Below, piece after piece: positions 13,313 through 25,344 of a stretch of DNA of 64,000 nucleotides. Positions within the stretch are counted from its first letter, which is position 1; each line of letters opens with the position of its first letter. Source of the stretch: Punica granatum (lineage: Eukaryota; Streptophyta; Magnoliopsida; Myrtales; Lythraceae); the NCBI RefSeq assembly GCF_007655135.1, contig NC_045133.1:5928376-5992375 (forward strand), read 5' to 3'. Both the position numbers and the translations under genes were made by a program. The notes under the pieces are model-generated. The model searched no databases and was not told where the DNA came from. It was given only the letters and a program-made list of their open reading frames with translations.

Positions 13313-13701
13313 CTAAGGTCGTTGGGGACCTCACGGCCTCCGGCTCAGAGAGAGGGAGAGATGGGGGGGGATCCCTGGAGGCCCGCTCCCTCCGCCACAG
13401 CCGTGAGGTTGCCACAGACATCACTCCTTGTCGGTGGGGGAAGGGGACTGATGTCTTGATGCCGCGGGGAGCTCTCAGTCACTCCCTTTATATATATTTC
13501 AAAAGTTCTTTTTCCACGTGTTACACGTTAATTGGCTTTCAATATGTCCACGAGGCTCATCCACGCATTTCGTCATTGTTTCGTTAACGAAGCTGACGGT
13601 CGGACCATTTTACATAATAAAACTAAAAATGTTCCGTCGATTTGATGGCAAAAAAAAGCAGGGATCCAAGTGATGGCTCAAAAATTGTTCACGAAGCAAA
13701 T
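10991..13701. other. Intergenic spacer with local tandem duplications
   Basis: No gene is recognised. About 11040-11400 has LTR-like features (a TATATAGG box and G-rich end) but no proven ends. A tandem pair of about 273 bp occupies 11768-12330, sharing GAGTTGGTATCAGAA and GATGTTAGCATGAAGTTAC. A second pair of about 175 bp occupies 12915-13234, sharing AACGTTGCCGTCAATTTC. A CT microsatellite lies at 13267-13309. Confidence 0.7.
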
Positions 13702-14439
13702 TCAACATTTGAGTTGTCATCCCATTAAGGATAAAACTTTTCCAATCGTGAATTTTCTTATTAATAATATTCAAATCCGAGGTTTCTTAGGTTTCTAATA
13801 AATTATTTGTACCAAGCTTGATACTTATACGATCAAATTAAATAAGACGATGTTTGATATTATTTTTTTTCAAGAGTTTCGGCTGGTTAGTGCTTCCCAC
13901 CGGAAAAAGAAAAATAGCCCAACAAAGTCTCTGATTGAATATATTCTTAACATCGAAGAGAGACGCACGGACGGCTTAAGGCTTCATTTTCAGTGGCTTT
14001 CCCACCTTCTGGTCAACAATTTTGACTTCAATATACTCCATCCTTTTACAACACGTGGAAAACTAGCTACTCGCACATTCGTGCATCTAATTTAAATGTT
14101 TGTACTTGGCCTGATAAAATCATGCATGACCGAACCGATCCATCTTTCAATGCCATGAGCCGAACTGTGTACTTGAAGATCCCTAAGAAGGGGAACAGGT
14201 TTCAATTAAACGTTTTGAACCATTTATATTGAAGAATCGAACCGATACAGTTTAATTATTCTACATAATTGAATGAATTAATTGCTGAAATTGATGCAAC
14301 GAGAAGAAATATTAAATTAATCTAAGGGAGTGCTATGCTTGGCCTATTAATTATGATCTTATGCCCCATCATTATATATCTTTGTACACTTGATTTTCTC
14401 AACAAATTGCTCCTAAAAAAGATTGTCGAATGAACTCTT

Positions 14440-15616
14440 TCAATCATCTAAAAGCTGCTGCTGCAAGAACCATATGTTCTCCTCGTTCCACATATTCTCC
14501 ATCATCAGGTCACCCGAACAGTCAAGCAAATTCTCAGGCCGCGAAAAAGACACGTCAAAGATATTGTCCATGGAGCTTCCTTCCCGTGGACCATAATGAT
14601 CGGATGAATCCGAAACAAGGGAGGCTTGTGTATTATCTGAATTGGAGTCAGATGATGCTGCCGGTATCTCAGTAATGAAACTCGAGGTGAACGTACTGGA
14701 CCGGCTGGCGGTTTGACCCATTTGATAAATGATATTTCGGTCACAAGTGTGATTGCTTGTTGGGTCTACGGCATTAGTGGCAGCGTCGGTGGGCTGAGCG
14801 GATGAGGTGTTGCCTGATAAACTCTGGATCTGCTCTCGAAGGCGTGGCATCCAGACGTATTGCATTGTGTCTCTGAACTGCTTGCTGTTGACGTCGCACT
14901 TCAGCTGCTTTGCTTGTTTTTGAACCCTTGTCCTCCAATAATTCTTTATCTCATTATCGGTTCTGCCAGGCAGATATTGGGCTATTTTCGACCACCTGCA
15001 ATGTTTCGAAACATGTACATGCGTTAGATCCTAAGGAAATAGAAGGAAGGAACACAACCGGGTAAAGCGGAAAGGATGTTAATTTAATGCAAGTTAATTA
15101 GTGAGCATAATTACCGATTTCCCCAGCGGGAATGGAGCTCGAGTATCAGCAGCTGTTCTTGGAGAGTGATGCTTCCACGACGCAGGTCTGGGCGTAGGTA
15201 GTTCAACCATCTCAGTCTGCAACTTTTGCCGGTTCGCTTCAGCCCTGCTTATCGACAACAGAAAACCAAGGAATATAAGCAACAGAGCACACTATGGACT
15301 ACTCGTGAAATCATGCATGTCTTCTTTCAATCCCATAGGTTCGTGTTGGGTTGCTTTTTGGTAAAGCAAATTCAAGCATTTGTCTGACTAATAATGCACT
15401 CCTAATTCTCCAAGTAACCGGCGTATATTGATTTTTAAGCTAACCTGCAAAGCGAGCGACAGAGTTCCATCGCCCTTCACCATTGATGCTCACGTAATTC
15501 ATGAGGACGGCATCCTCTTCTGCAGTCCACGGTCCTTTCTTCACATCCATGATGAACTCGTCTTCATTAACATCACTCGTCTCAGGGCTAAAACATCGTG
15601 CAACACGAACTTCCAT
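14440..15616 (-). CDS. R2R3-MYB transcription factor, copy 2 (285 aa, 3 exons)
   Basis: Paralogue of the gene at 5288-6586. The exons are 15445-15616, 15115-15244 and 14440-14995. Exons 1 and 2 have exactly the same lengths as in copy 1 (172 and 130 bases), and the total is 858 coding bases. R2 and R3 have the same key residues: Trp at 30, 50, 70, 102 and 121, Ile in place of the first R3 Trp, and [11 protein letters not shown]. The C-terminus has one 40-residue unit ([13 protein letters not shown] to the SSMDN end) where copy 1 has two, so it is shorter and probably ancestral in layout. The reading frame is intact and both copies look functional. An ATG 20 codons upstream is also in frame, but copy 1 has no matching coding sequence there, so the MEVRVARCF start was chosen. 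Confidence 0.93.
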
Positions 15617-15770
15617 GTCTCTCTTCCCAAATAAAACCAAGTATATGCGTGTGTAAGTATTTGCTCTTACAATCAAGTATTTTGTTGAGGAGATAGAAGG
15701 GAACTAATAAGACGAGGAAGAGTAAATGTTTGGATCAGCTTGAGAAGAAGAGGATTGACGAAAGGGGTGT

Positions 15771-15802
15771 CTATATAGGTGGAGATTATAGTGGATTTGA
15801 CC
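15771..15802 (-). promoter_or_regulatory. TATA-like box and W-box upstream of MYB copy 2
   Basis: CCTATATAG on the minus strand (15771-15779) lies about 155 bases from the start codon, with a TTGACC core at 15797-15802. Spacing matches copy 1. The TATA run is shorter than in copy 1, which could alter promoter strength. Confidence 0.45.
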
Positions 15803-16201
15803 AAAATTTTCTGAATAAAAAATGGGATTTGAATTTTTGTTAACACGCAACTGTGGTTATTTTATCAATAATCAATAGAATGTTTATTATAGGAATGAGG
15901 AGTATCAGCTTATATATCTTAGACGCCCTTTTCTCTTTTAGTCAGAGAATGTAGTGTTTTGGTATCTTGATTTTGACCCTTTGACTTTTCAACGTCCTGT
16001 TTGGACAAGCCCACTTTATTTAGAACATTCTTTATCCTTCTTGTTTGCAGGCAAAGGAGCACGATCTTTTTTCGGTAAGCAAAGGAGCACAATCTTTAGA
16101 TGGGCTACGCCAATTATCTAATAATAATAAAAAAAAAAAAAGATGGGCTACGTCCCTAGCATGAAATCAAGGTTATGAGTTCAACCCAAATTGGAAGAGA
16201 G

Positions 16202-16684
16202 ACCACCTCTTTTTTTATTGTCCAGTCACCCAAGGAATTTGGAGAAGTTTGTTGGCTCGAATCGGCTTACACCGAACACAAGTATGCTGGAGTACGGAAT
16301 TTCGTTGGATATCCTCTCTTCGAGGCAAGAAGCTTGATGTGATTTGCTTAAAGTTACTTTGGACACACTACATTTACAGCATATGGCGAGAGAGGAACGC
16401 TAGAATCTATCAAGGACAAACCTCATCTACAGCGGCTATGGTTCGAAAGATCTTTGCAGACATAAAAACAAAGTTATATGTGCTCCCCCGATTCTCTCAC
16501 AAAATTTTTAATTCTGTCATAGTTCATCACATCTTTTACCCTCTTGATAGTGCTAATAGTTAATCAATTTTCTTTGGAGGTGTAGACTGGGAGTTCTTTG
16601 ATGTTGCTAATGATGTACAAGGTAAATGGTCTTTTGATGTAAATCCTTTTGATTAATGAAAGTTTCTACCATTTATCCAAAAAA
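16202..16684 (+). mobile_element. 5'-truncated LINE insertion (reverse-transcriptase zinc-binding tail)
   Basis: The open frame at 16201-16563 begins DHLFFYCPVTQGIW and continues with LLWTHYIYSIWRERNARIY, the C-terminal zinc-binding region of plant LINE reverse transcriptases. About 110 bases of 3' UTR and a short A-run follow. The direct repeat AATTGGAAGAGAG flanks the insert (about 16189-16201 and 16685-16697). Copy 1 of the duplication has the uninterrupted site near 7125-7140. It is a dead fragment with no catalytic domain. Confidence 0.9.
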
Positions 16685-17221
16685 AATTGGAAGAGAGGCA
16701 TTTCGAGCTAGGCTCGACTCAATTGACGTACATAATATAGGAAATGTGTGCAAAGATTAGCGATGGAGATGACAAAGTCCAAAACTTATATAATAAACAT
16801 GAAACTTTTGGACAAATGGGAAGACTCAAAAGCAAGGATTAAGTTTCTTGTTAGAGAATTCACAATATAAATTTTTTGATCTTCATGAATGTTAGACGGG
16901 GATGCACCACTGGGGATCTTGATCTATAAGATATTGTTTATATTATCGTAGCAAATTTCTCATTCTCATTCCATCAGCTCTCTCTATTCAACTCATTATT
17001 CAATCATTTCAGAGATCTCGATCGCCCCTCATAATTCAAAACCCTAATTCCATCCCAGATGATCGGCTTAATGATGTTGGTGCCTACTTCGTTTTATGGG
17101 TGTGTCTAGCATCAAATCCACCGAAAAGAGTACTTAAATACTGGAAATCAGGGAGAAGAGATTCAACTTATAACATTTCAACACACTTTCTATCTAATGT
17201 GGAATCTTGGATGGTAGGCCT

Positions 17222-17587
17222 ACTCAACTGAAGATGATTTATAGTTTCCCCTACGCTTGATTGGAATGAAAATTATTCGAGTAAGATCTTATACAATCCT
17301 CATCTAAAATCAAATTAGGTCATAAAAAATTAGTTATGTAGGAAGGAAGAGAGAGAAGAGAGAGCATTCTAAGCCCTAGTTGCAATTTTATTTACGTTCA
17401 AAACTCAACTGAAGATGATTAATAGTTTCCCCTACGCGTTATTGGAATGAAAATTATTCGAGTAAGATCTTATACAATCCTCATCTAAAATCAAATTAGG
17501 TCATAAAAAATGAGTTATGTAGGATGAGGAGAGAGAAGACGGAGTATTCTAAGCCCTAGTTGCAATTTTATATACGTTCAAAATAAT
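17222..17587. repeat. 183-bp tandem duplication inside copy 2
   Basis: Two direct units of about 183 bp (17222-17404 and 17405-17587) both begin CTCAACTGAAGATGATT. Copy 1 has a single unit near 8114-8296. Non-coding. Confidence 0.85.
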
Positions 17588-19185
17588 TTAAACAAATGTT
17601 TAAACGTGCATGTGAAGATGATGATGAAGGTCTAATTAAAAATTTGAAGATTGAGGAATCACTTTTCAGGCCACTTGTGATATAAAATAATTAATCCTTT
17701 TGTTATAGACTAGGAATCATGTATGACAGAGGACATTAGTCCAACCAATTAGTTACTCTACTGGAGCCGACTTCAATTTCCGCGTGGAATTGAGAAAAAT
17801 CAGTCCAATCTGCTAGCAAGAGCAATTTCCTCTCTTATCCTCTGAATTGAGGCAAACGACTGTTATCTATTTGTCATAGCGAACAAACCAAAAAATCCAT
17901 TAAAAAAAAGTGTTGAGAATTAAAACGAGAGATGTAAGCGACGAATAGTATGACTGTAAATTATGTTAACATGTTAAACTTCAAAATTCTTCTATATATG
18001 GTGACCGATGTCACTTATTCGTAAGATCTTAGACCAAATTTGACTTTTTCAGAATAAAGAAAATATGAAGATGACGTTTTGTATAGTGGCATTTTAATGG
18101 TTTGTCATAAGCGCTGTAAGCATGATATCAGAGTTACCAACTACATATATGTTCAAGAATTTAAGACACAGCTGAGATAAGTGCACTAAGCTAATCATTC
18201 ATGCATTGAGCCGGTCAATTAGGAGAGATTTTGGTCTTAACCCGATTTCCAATGGGGGCCTCATAGTTTTTGATAGCACAACACAACTCCTTTCACACAT
18301 TGCAATTCAAAGGAAGGGTTAGGTGAGCAGAGAAAAATTCTCAAAAGAGTTGAGAGCGAACAGAGTGGGAAAGTCAATCTCTTGGTTGTACTATCGTGAC
18401 TTATTTCACTAAGACATATATGCAAGTCATCATCTATCGAATTCGGATTCAATGGGAGAAAGAAAAAGGAACTTACCACAACACATGCTCATAACTTGTT
18501 CCATTATGAAAGAAAATATATATTGTTCGGAAATATTGGATCTGTGAGTTCTCCGAACTGAATGTGAATGATATACATTTGTTTTGTCGAAAGAGGTAAA
18601 TTAATCATGCTACGTGCTGACCATAACATGGACACTATAGTTTGCTACTATGCAACCGAGAAGAATTTGTAACGGCTGATGAAGCAAATGTCAACGCCAA
18701 ATTATGAGAAAAAAGTTGATTTTGGATCTAGGGGCATGCTACAACCAAAAGGGACAAATTTTTCCTAGGCTGGACATCTAGAATTGTCAAACGTCTGCCT
18801 AATTTTGGGGTATACAAATAAAATATCTGAGAAAATGTAATGATTATGAGATTGTGAGTCATCGTTTTTTGGATCATTTCCAGAAGACGCCACTGAATTA
18901 TTTTGACTTGCTAACTTAAAACTGAAAGTCTGTTGACTTCAATTCCTTGCAGAACGATTAATTATACTAATAATATAATATTTGTTCTACTTGCACAATT
19001 ATGCTACATTCAAAACGTACTTTCAATATTTGATCAGTTATTCTTCCACAATGATGGACTAAGAGGAAACGGAAAATATCAGGGTCCACACCGAAAAAGA
19101 CAGGGATGCACAATCACGAGCCTAGCTGATAACACAATAATAAGATCAATAATACAGTTATAGTGGTGATCAATTCTGCATAACA

Positions 19186-19904
19186 AGATGGAAATCAAAG
19201 ATATTAACATCATGCACCTTATTGAAGTCACCACACGACTAACCACTACTGACGTGATGACCACCTCACAATCTGTCAGACGAGAAAAACTAAAGTCAAA
19301 ATAGTGACCGGCCCCATCAACGTTCGGTGAAATCTTCTCGTGTTCTTTATTATTCTCTCTCAATCTGCTGTAAAGAAGGGAATCGAACATGAAGAAAATT
19401 AAAGACGGGATATGATGATACGGTTTTACTCCACTTCAACTTGTCCTTAGTTGTATCTAATGACAAAAGAACTATAAAAGCTGCAGACAGTCTTGTTTTG
19501 GTGAACGAGCTTGCTCTTTCTCATGCAATTCTACAAGATGCTCAAGGTCATGCACTCATTGGTCGGTCCATAAAAATTCATGCAACATGGGAGAAAGGAG
19601 AATCCTACTTGCTTGAATTACATTTACCTCAAAGCAGTCACTCACCTCATATATCGATCGCACACATATATTGCTCGAATATACAAGTATATATTGACAG
19701 ATCTGCAATCACGCGACCTATCGACCCAATCTTTGGAAGGATTTAAGGATACACTGCACAGGCGCATTTAAGGAGAGAGGACCCTACTCCCACCCCTTCT
19801 TTTCTTCTACCTCTTACCTCTTCCTCCTACTGGATGCCTCATAGTATTATTAGCTCTCAACAAATAGGGGGGAAAAAAAGAATTAGTGGACCACAAAAAA
19901 AAAA
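19186..19904. other. Intergenic with one unrecognised open frame
   Basis: A 101-residue frame at 19441-19746 (plus) begins MSLVVSNDKRTIKAADSLVL. I do not recognise it. It has no clear signal peptide or domain and is probably a fragment or chance frame. Confidence 0.3.
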
Positions 19905-20290
19905 GGAAAGAAAGTTTGTTTTATTAGATAATATAAATTATTTTTTAATGTGACAATTAAATTTATAATTTTTCATTCAATTTTTATTTAAAAAGGGGAA
20001 AAAGAAATTTGGCAATTAAAAACATTTAAAGTTGTATCTTTTACAAATTCCGCAAAGAGAGTAAGGTATTGTTTCATACTCTTGCAATTTTTCTTTTTAG
20101 TCTGCTTTGTTTTTACAATTTTTATTATTACAATTTTTATTTTTTTATTTTTTAATTAATAGAAAATGAAAAAGAGCATTGTCAATAGAAAAGCAAAAGA
20201 AAGAAAGTTTGTTATATGAGGAAATTTAACGACATTTTTTCTTCATTTATTTTTACATTGACATTTTTATTTGTTGTATTATTTTTATCA

Positions 20291-21092
20291 GAAAAGTGCA
20301 AGAAGACCCTTTGTAGTTAAGGGTTAGGACAAATTGGATCCTAAATTTTTTCGAGGGACAACTAACACCCATGATTTATTCCGTGGAACATTAAGAATCT
20401 CACCGCTACTTTTTTCTTCATTTTTGATCATCAACCTTTAACATTTTTTACTTTCTGGTCCTAAACTTTTTTCTTTATAATTTTTATCCTCAACTTTCAA
20501 GAATTTTTCACTTTAGTTCTACCGAATGGAGGAAGGTTAGGGCTGCAAATCGACGACCCCGACCCCACTCCCGCCAGTGCCGGCGACCAAGGGGGTGGGG
20601 TCGGGGATGCCTATTGGCTTCCCCAGCCTCCGAATTGGTCGAGACCTCGAGTTGAGGTCCATACCCCACCTCCTTAGTCGACCGCACTCGCGAAGGACGC
20701 TGATGACACATGATTGGGGTCAGGGTCGCTGATTGGTGGCTCCAGCCCCCAAATTGCCTAGGACCTCCCCATGATCGTCGGCGACCTCTGTGGGTGCCGA
20801 CGACCACGTGGGTGGATTTGGGGTCACTAATTGGCGGCCTTAGCCTCTTCATCCCTTCCGTAGGATTAAAGTGAAATTTTTTTTAAAGTTGATTATAAAA
20901 ACGATAAAGAAAAAAGTTTAAGACCAGAAAGAAAAAAAAATGTTAAAGGTTGAGAATCATAAGTGAAGAAAAAAGTAGCGGTGAGGTTCTTTTGTCACAC
21001 ATTGTAAATCACAGGGTGTTAGTTATCCCTTAAAAAAATACATAGTTCAATTTGTCTCAACCCCTAATCACAATTGGGTTTTTGTGCTTTTT
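20291..21092. mobile_element. Foldback transposon with roughly 240-bp inverted ends and GC-rich core
   Basis: The first 240 bases (AAAAGTGCAAGAAGACCC, AACTAACACCC, CACCGCTACTTTTTTCTTCA) are the imperfect reverse complement of the last 240. The core, about 20525-20850, is much richer in G and C than its surroundings and contains three diverged repeats of a block near GAATTGGTCGAGACCTC. No transposase is seen, so it is non-autonomous. It interrupts the AT-rich array. Confidence 0.75.
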
Positions 21093-22435
21093 CCTATTTT
21101 ATTTCATTTTTTTAATTAATAAAAATGAAAATAGAAAAACTAAGTGATTAAAAACTTATGAATTTGTGTCTGCTTGAAATTCTACAAAGAGAGTAAGGAA
21201 TTGTTTCATACTCTTGCAACTTTTCATATTTTTGCTTTATTTTTATATTTATATTATTATATTACATATTTTCTTCAATTTTTAAATGAATACAAAAATA
21301 AAAAGAAATTCTTAATGAATGGAAAAACATAAAGAAAGAAACTCTGTTTTACTAGGCAATTATATATTTATTTTTATTTTTATTTTGTTTTAATGACTAA
21401 AAAAAAGAAACAAAAGATATTTTGTGATAAAAAAGGGACACTGCTAGGTGTATCCTTTTGAAACTCTAGAAAGAGAGTAACTTATTGCTTCATACTCTCT
21501 TGCAGCTTTTCTTATTTGCTTTATTTTAATAATAGATACTATATTATATATTTTCTTCCATTTTTATTGAATAGAAAAAGAAAATGAATTTTCAATGAAT
21601 GGATATACAAAATGATGGAAAATCTGTTTTATCAAGCAATTATAAACTAATTTTCAATTTTTGTTTAAATTTTGACTATTTAATTTATCTTATTATTTTT
21701 ACACGAAAAACAAAGATATATTGTGATTAAAATCATATAAATAGTATCTTTTTACAGCTCCACGAATAGATCAGTAAGGTATTGCTTCATACTCATGAAA
21801 CTTTTTCTTATTTTTCTTCATTTATATAATTTATTTTACTGTATTATATATTTTTTCAATTTAAAATGAATAGAAAAAGAAAAAGAAATTTTCAATGTAT
21901 GTAAAAAACAAAAAGAATAAAATTGGTTTTATCAGGAAATTATCAAGTAAATTTGTCTTTTATTTTCGTTTTTCTAAGGCAATTTAATGTACAATATTAT
22001 TTTAATGAATAAAAAAGGAAGAAACAAAGATATTTTGTGATAAAAAACATAAAAAAAGTTGTATTCATTTGAAGCTCTACAAAGAAAGTGAGGTTTTGTC
22101 TCATTATCTTGCAATTTTTTTAAAAAATATTCCTTTCTTTACATAATTTATTATTATTCAATTTTTAATGAATAGAAAAAGGAAAGAAATTTGCAATGAA
22201 TGGCAAAAAAAACTCATTTTATTAAGTGGCTATTTTTCTTTTTTACTATGACAATTTAATTTAGTATATTATTATTCGAGTCAACTTTTAATAAATAGAA
22301 TTGTTTTAAAAAAAGAAATTTTGGGATTTAAAACATATAAAGTTTTATCCTTTTACAACTCTACAAAGAAAGTAAGGGATAATTTCATACTCTTGTAACT
22401 TTTTATTTTTATTTTTCCTTTTTATAATTCATTTT

Positions 22436-22750
22436 GGCTTCGTTTGGAAGTGAAGTAACAGTTAGATAAATGCTTATTTTATTAAATTTTAAGCAAAAGC
22501 AGCGTTTAGTTAATTCTTTTAAAACCATGGTTTCACTAATTTCTGTCGTTGGAAACATGATTTTCTTCAGTGGGTTGATTGGTGCTTATAAAAATTGCTT
22601 CTTCTTATTCTCTATTTTAAGTATTAATTTTAATTTTAATTTCATAAGTTTTCAATTGTTACATTCCAAAGGCTTTTGCTTAATTTAAAATCAGCACACA
22701 TTCTTCATCAATATACTTCAGTATTTTTGTTTCAGCAACATCATTTCCTA
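22436..22750. mobile_element. hAT-like MITE, copy 1
   Basis: The ends are GGCTTCGTTTGGAAGTG on the left and a diverged inverse on the right (CATCATTTCCTAACCAACGCC). The whole sequence matches the inverted copy at 25345-25674. Non-coding. Family assignment rests on the end sequence only. Confidence 0.65.
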
Positions 22751-22978
22751 ACCAACGCCCTTTTATATTTAGTTTTTTTTTCAATTTTTAATGAATAGTA
22801 AAAGAAAAAGAAACTTTCAATGAGTAAAAAAACGAAAGAAAGTTCAATTTAGTAAGGAATTATAATATAACTTTCTTAAAAATTTTCTATACTTTGAAAA
22901 ATCTAATTTATTATATTATTTGTAATTCAAACTTTTAATGAATAAAAAAGGAAAAAATGAAATTTTTTGATTTATTAT

Positions 22979-22982
22979 TATT

Positions 22983-23023
<41 letters not shown>
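22979..23023. repeat. ATT/GTT trinucleotide microsatellite
   Basis: A short (ATT) run passes into about a dozen GTT repeats. Confidence 0.95.
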
Positions 23024-23024
<1 letters not shown>

Positions 23025-23509
23025 AATTAAAACCATATAAAGTGTTATCTTTTTGAAACCGTACACAGAGAGTAAGGTGTTGTTTCATACTCTTGCAATG
23101 TTTGCTTATTTGGCTTTATTTTTATTATTTATAGTGTTATAGTATTTTCTTCAAATTCTAATGAATGGAAAAAGAAAAAAAAATCCGGTGATCCAGTGAA
23201 TGGAAAAACATGAAGAAAGAAAGTTTCTCATATAGGCAATCACAAATTTATTTTATGTTATCTTAATAAGAAAATTTAATTTTTAGTATATTATTTTTGT
23301 TTAATTTTCAATGAACAAAGAAGGAACAAGAAATAAATTTTTTGATTAAAAACATATAAAGTTGTATCCGTTGTAAATTTTACAAAGAGAATAATATATT
23401 ACTTCATACTCTTGCAACTTTTTTATTTTGCTTTATTTCTATAATTTATTCTATTTTAATATATATTTTCGTTGGTTTCAAATCTATGACTCTATAATCT
23501 ATAAAATAT

Positions 23510-23775
23510 AAAAGAGTGAAACTCATTTGGTTGTTTCTTGATTTTTCTTATTCCTAATATACCCATGACGGTTATGCTATATTACTTTTACATGCCCCTT
23601 AATCTATAATCAATATCCATTATAAAAGAGTGAAGCTCATTGGATTGTTTCTTGATTTTTCTTATTCCTAATATACCCATGACAGTTATGCTATATTACT
23701 TTTACATGCCCCTTAATCTATAATCAATATCCATTATAAAAGAGTGAAGCTCATTGGATTGTTTCCAGAGAAATA
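23510..23775. repeat. 114-bp tandem repeat, two units plus a partial third
   Basis: AAAGAGTGAA(A/G)CTCATT starts recur at 23511, 23625 and 23738. The first two units are nearly identical. Non-coding, 210 bases downstream of the minus-strand peptide gene. Confidence 0.9.
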
Positions 23776-23983
23776 GAAATAGAATCCTTTTTAATGTAAC
23801 ACTTCGTAGAAATTGATGAAAAAACGACGCGGGTTTAACCAAGCAGTTTATAAAAAGACCATATACATTAACTAGCAAATCTCTCTTATTATTATGTATC
23901 CATCAGATCCCATTCTTCATACAAAGCCCCTTCCGCATTCTCAATAAGATCTTATTATTGTGATCCAAACTTCTTCAACGGAG

Positions 23984-24575
23984 TTAGTTATGAACCCCAA
24001 GAGCGGGGGGAAATGGATCACAGCGCGTCAAGCACGAATCATGGCTTTCGTAGCAACGACCTGCACGATCTGTCAGGCAACACCATTGGCCATCATCATT
24101 CCGATCGCACGCTGAAATGGGTACCTTCGCCTTCACGTCATTTGTTGTTGGGTACCGCGAAGCAACGCCTGTTCAAACTGATAATTAGAAACTTCAATGA
24201 TATTACAAATTACATATATTCTTTTCTAATCTCATAACTCTTTCTTTTTCTACACTTCTAGTCATGAAATTTTATTTTATTAATCAATTATATTTTAGAG
24301 AAACTGAAAGAAAAGGGAGAAATTGAGGAAAGTCAAGCATAAATGCATGCCCAAGTCGACTACTAGTTTTTGCGTTTCTTTTTTCTTTTCTTTTCTTTTT
24401 TGGTGAAATGTGTGTCTTTTAAAATAAATAAAATAAAAATTCTCTACCATCCTACCGGGACAAAGTAACCGTTCAATGAGAGGAAAAGGAATATAAAAGT
24501 GTACTAACATTGGCTAAGAGCAAAGAGAGCAATTGCGAGGAGAATAAAAGATGCCTTCGACATCTGAGCTGCCAT
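23984..24575 (-). CDS. Secreted six-Cys peptide, divergent minus-strand member (83 aa)
   Basis: The coding exons are 24509-24575 (67 bases) and 23984-24168 (185 bases), with intron 24169-24508 (GT-AG) splitting a Cys codon after its first base. The product starts with MAAQMSKASFILLAIALFAL, a hydrophobic signal peptide. The mature part carries ISACDRNDDGQWCC, GRCYESHDSC and LTRCDPFPP, giving C-x8-CC-x7-C-x6-C-x3-C. Exon-1 length, intron phase and Cys spacing match the four plus-strand paralogues, but the propeptide is about 30 residues shorter. A splice acceptor (TTTTCTTACAG) just 5' of the start implies a 5'-UTR intron as in the others. Likely secreted; function unknown. The Cys pattern recalls plant ESF1/MEG-type signalling peptides, which is only an impression. 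The frame is intact, so it is probably a live gene. Confidence 0.85.
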
Positions 24576-25344
24576 GACCCTACCTGTAAGAAAATAAAGA
24601 CTATTAGCATAATATCACAATTTATATTTTCCATGACCAGTTTCTGAACTTTCAACTTTTATTAGATGGAATGATTCTTAAACAAGGATAAGAATAATGA
24701 AGGCAAATTATATCAAATTGAATAACTGAAATGGAAATAATAACAAAGAAATTAAAAGTCATAATAATTAACAATTGAATAATTAATGCAAAGAAATTAA
24801 CCAAAGAAATTCTTCAATCGTAACTTCTTCATGTTATGTTAAATATCCATTCAAAATAATATAATATTTGATATTTTCAAAACATCGACGAACATATAAT
24901 TTTAAACATTAAGAAAGAATATACACGAACAGATAAACTAAGACAAGTATCTAAGTGCTAAATAAGATCATTTTCCTAGGATCTTTCAAATGGCAATACT
25001 TAGATCATAAAAGACTTAAAAGTTCATAAAACAAATTATTCTATGGCCGAGAGAAATAATAATTACATCTCGAATTTACAGATCGATAGCCAATATAAAA
25101 ATAAACAATTAAAGGAAATAAAAGGAGAAAATTGTAGCAGAGAGGATGATGAAAAATTATATATAAGTTATTTACTTTTCATTTTAACCCCTTGGACTTG
25201 CACGCCGGAGTTGATAATATATTTCTTTGGACAAATTTTGCATATAATATTACATATAGTAAATTTTTTTAAAAAGTAATTCATGTACTTTTTTACAGTA
25301 AGCAATTCCTAGGTGGTTAATGATGCACACACATACATAATGCA

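Larger units (their letters stand above)
13702..19185. repeat. Segmental duplication, copy 2 (MYB segment)
   Basis: Direct copy of 4608-10280, with start-to-start distance about 9.1 kb and end-to-end about 8.9 kb. It carries the second MYB gene, the LINE insertion and an extra local duplication at 17222-17587. No other gene is visible within it. Confidence 0.9.
19905..23480. repeat. Degenerate AT-rich tandem array, unit about 290-330 bp
   Basis: A motif close to AAAGAGAGTAAGGTATTG followed by TTTCATACTCTTGCAAC recurs near 20053, 21185, 21469, 21770, 22078, 22367, 23066 and 23385. Between motifs lie similar A/T-rich blocks such as AATGAATAGAAAAAG. Spacing is about 290-330 bp once the inserted elements at 20291-21092 and 22436-22750 are removed. 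No coding potential. Confidence 0.8.

Noticed and set aside
13207..13587. 126-codon frame with Ser-Leu repeats
   Set aside because: Runs through the CT microsatellite at 13267-13309; the repeat creates the open frame on both strands.
15428..15634. Plus-strand frames opposite MYB exon 1 (also 6398-6667)
   Set aside because: Antisense shadows of the conserved MYB exon.
20508..20852. 114-codon Arg/Pro-rich minus-strand frame
   Set aside because: Lies in the GC-rich repeated core of a foldback element, with no family match and repeat-driven composition.
24013..24237. 74-codon plus-strand frame starting MDHSASSTNHG
   Set aside because: Antisense to the coding exon of the minus-strand peptide gene, which has proper splice sites and the family Cys pattern.
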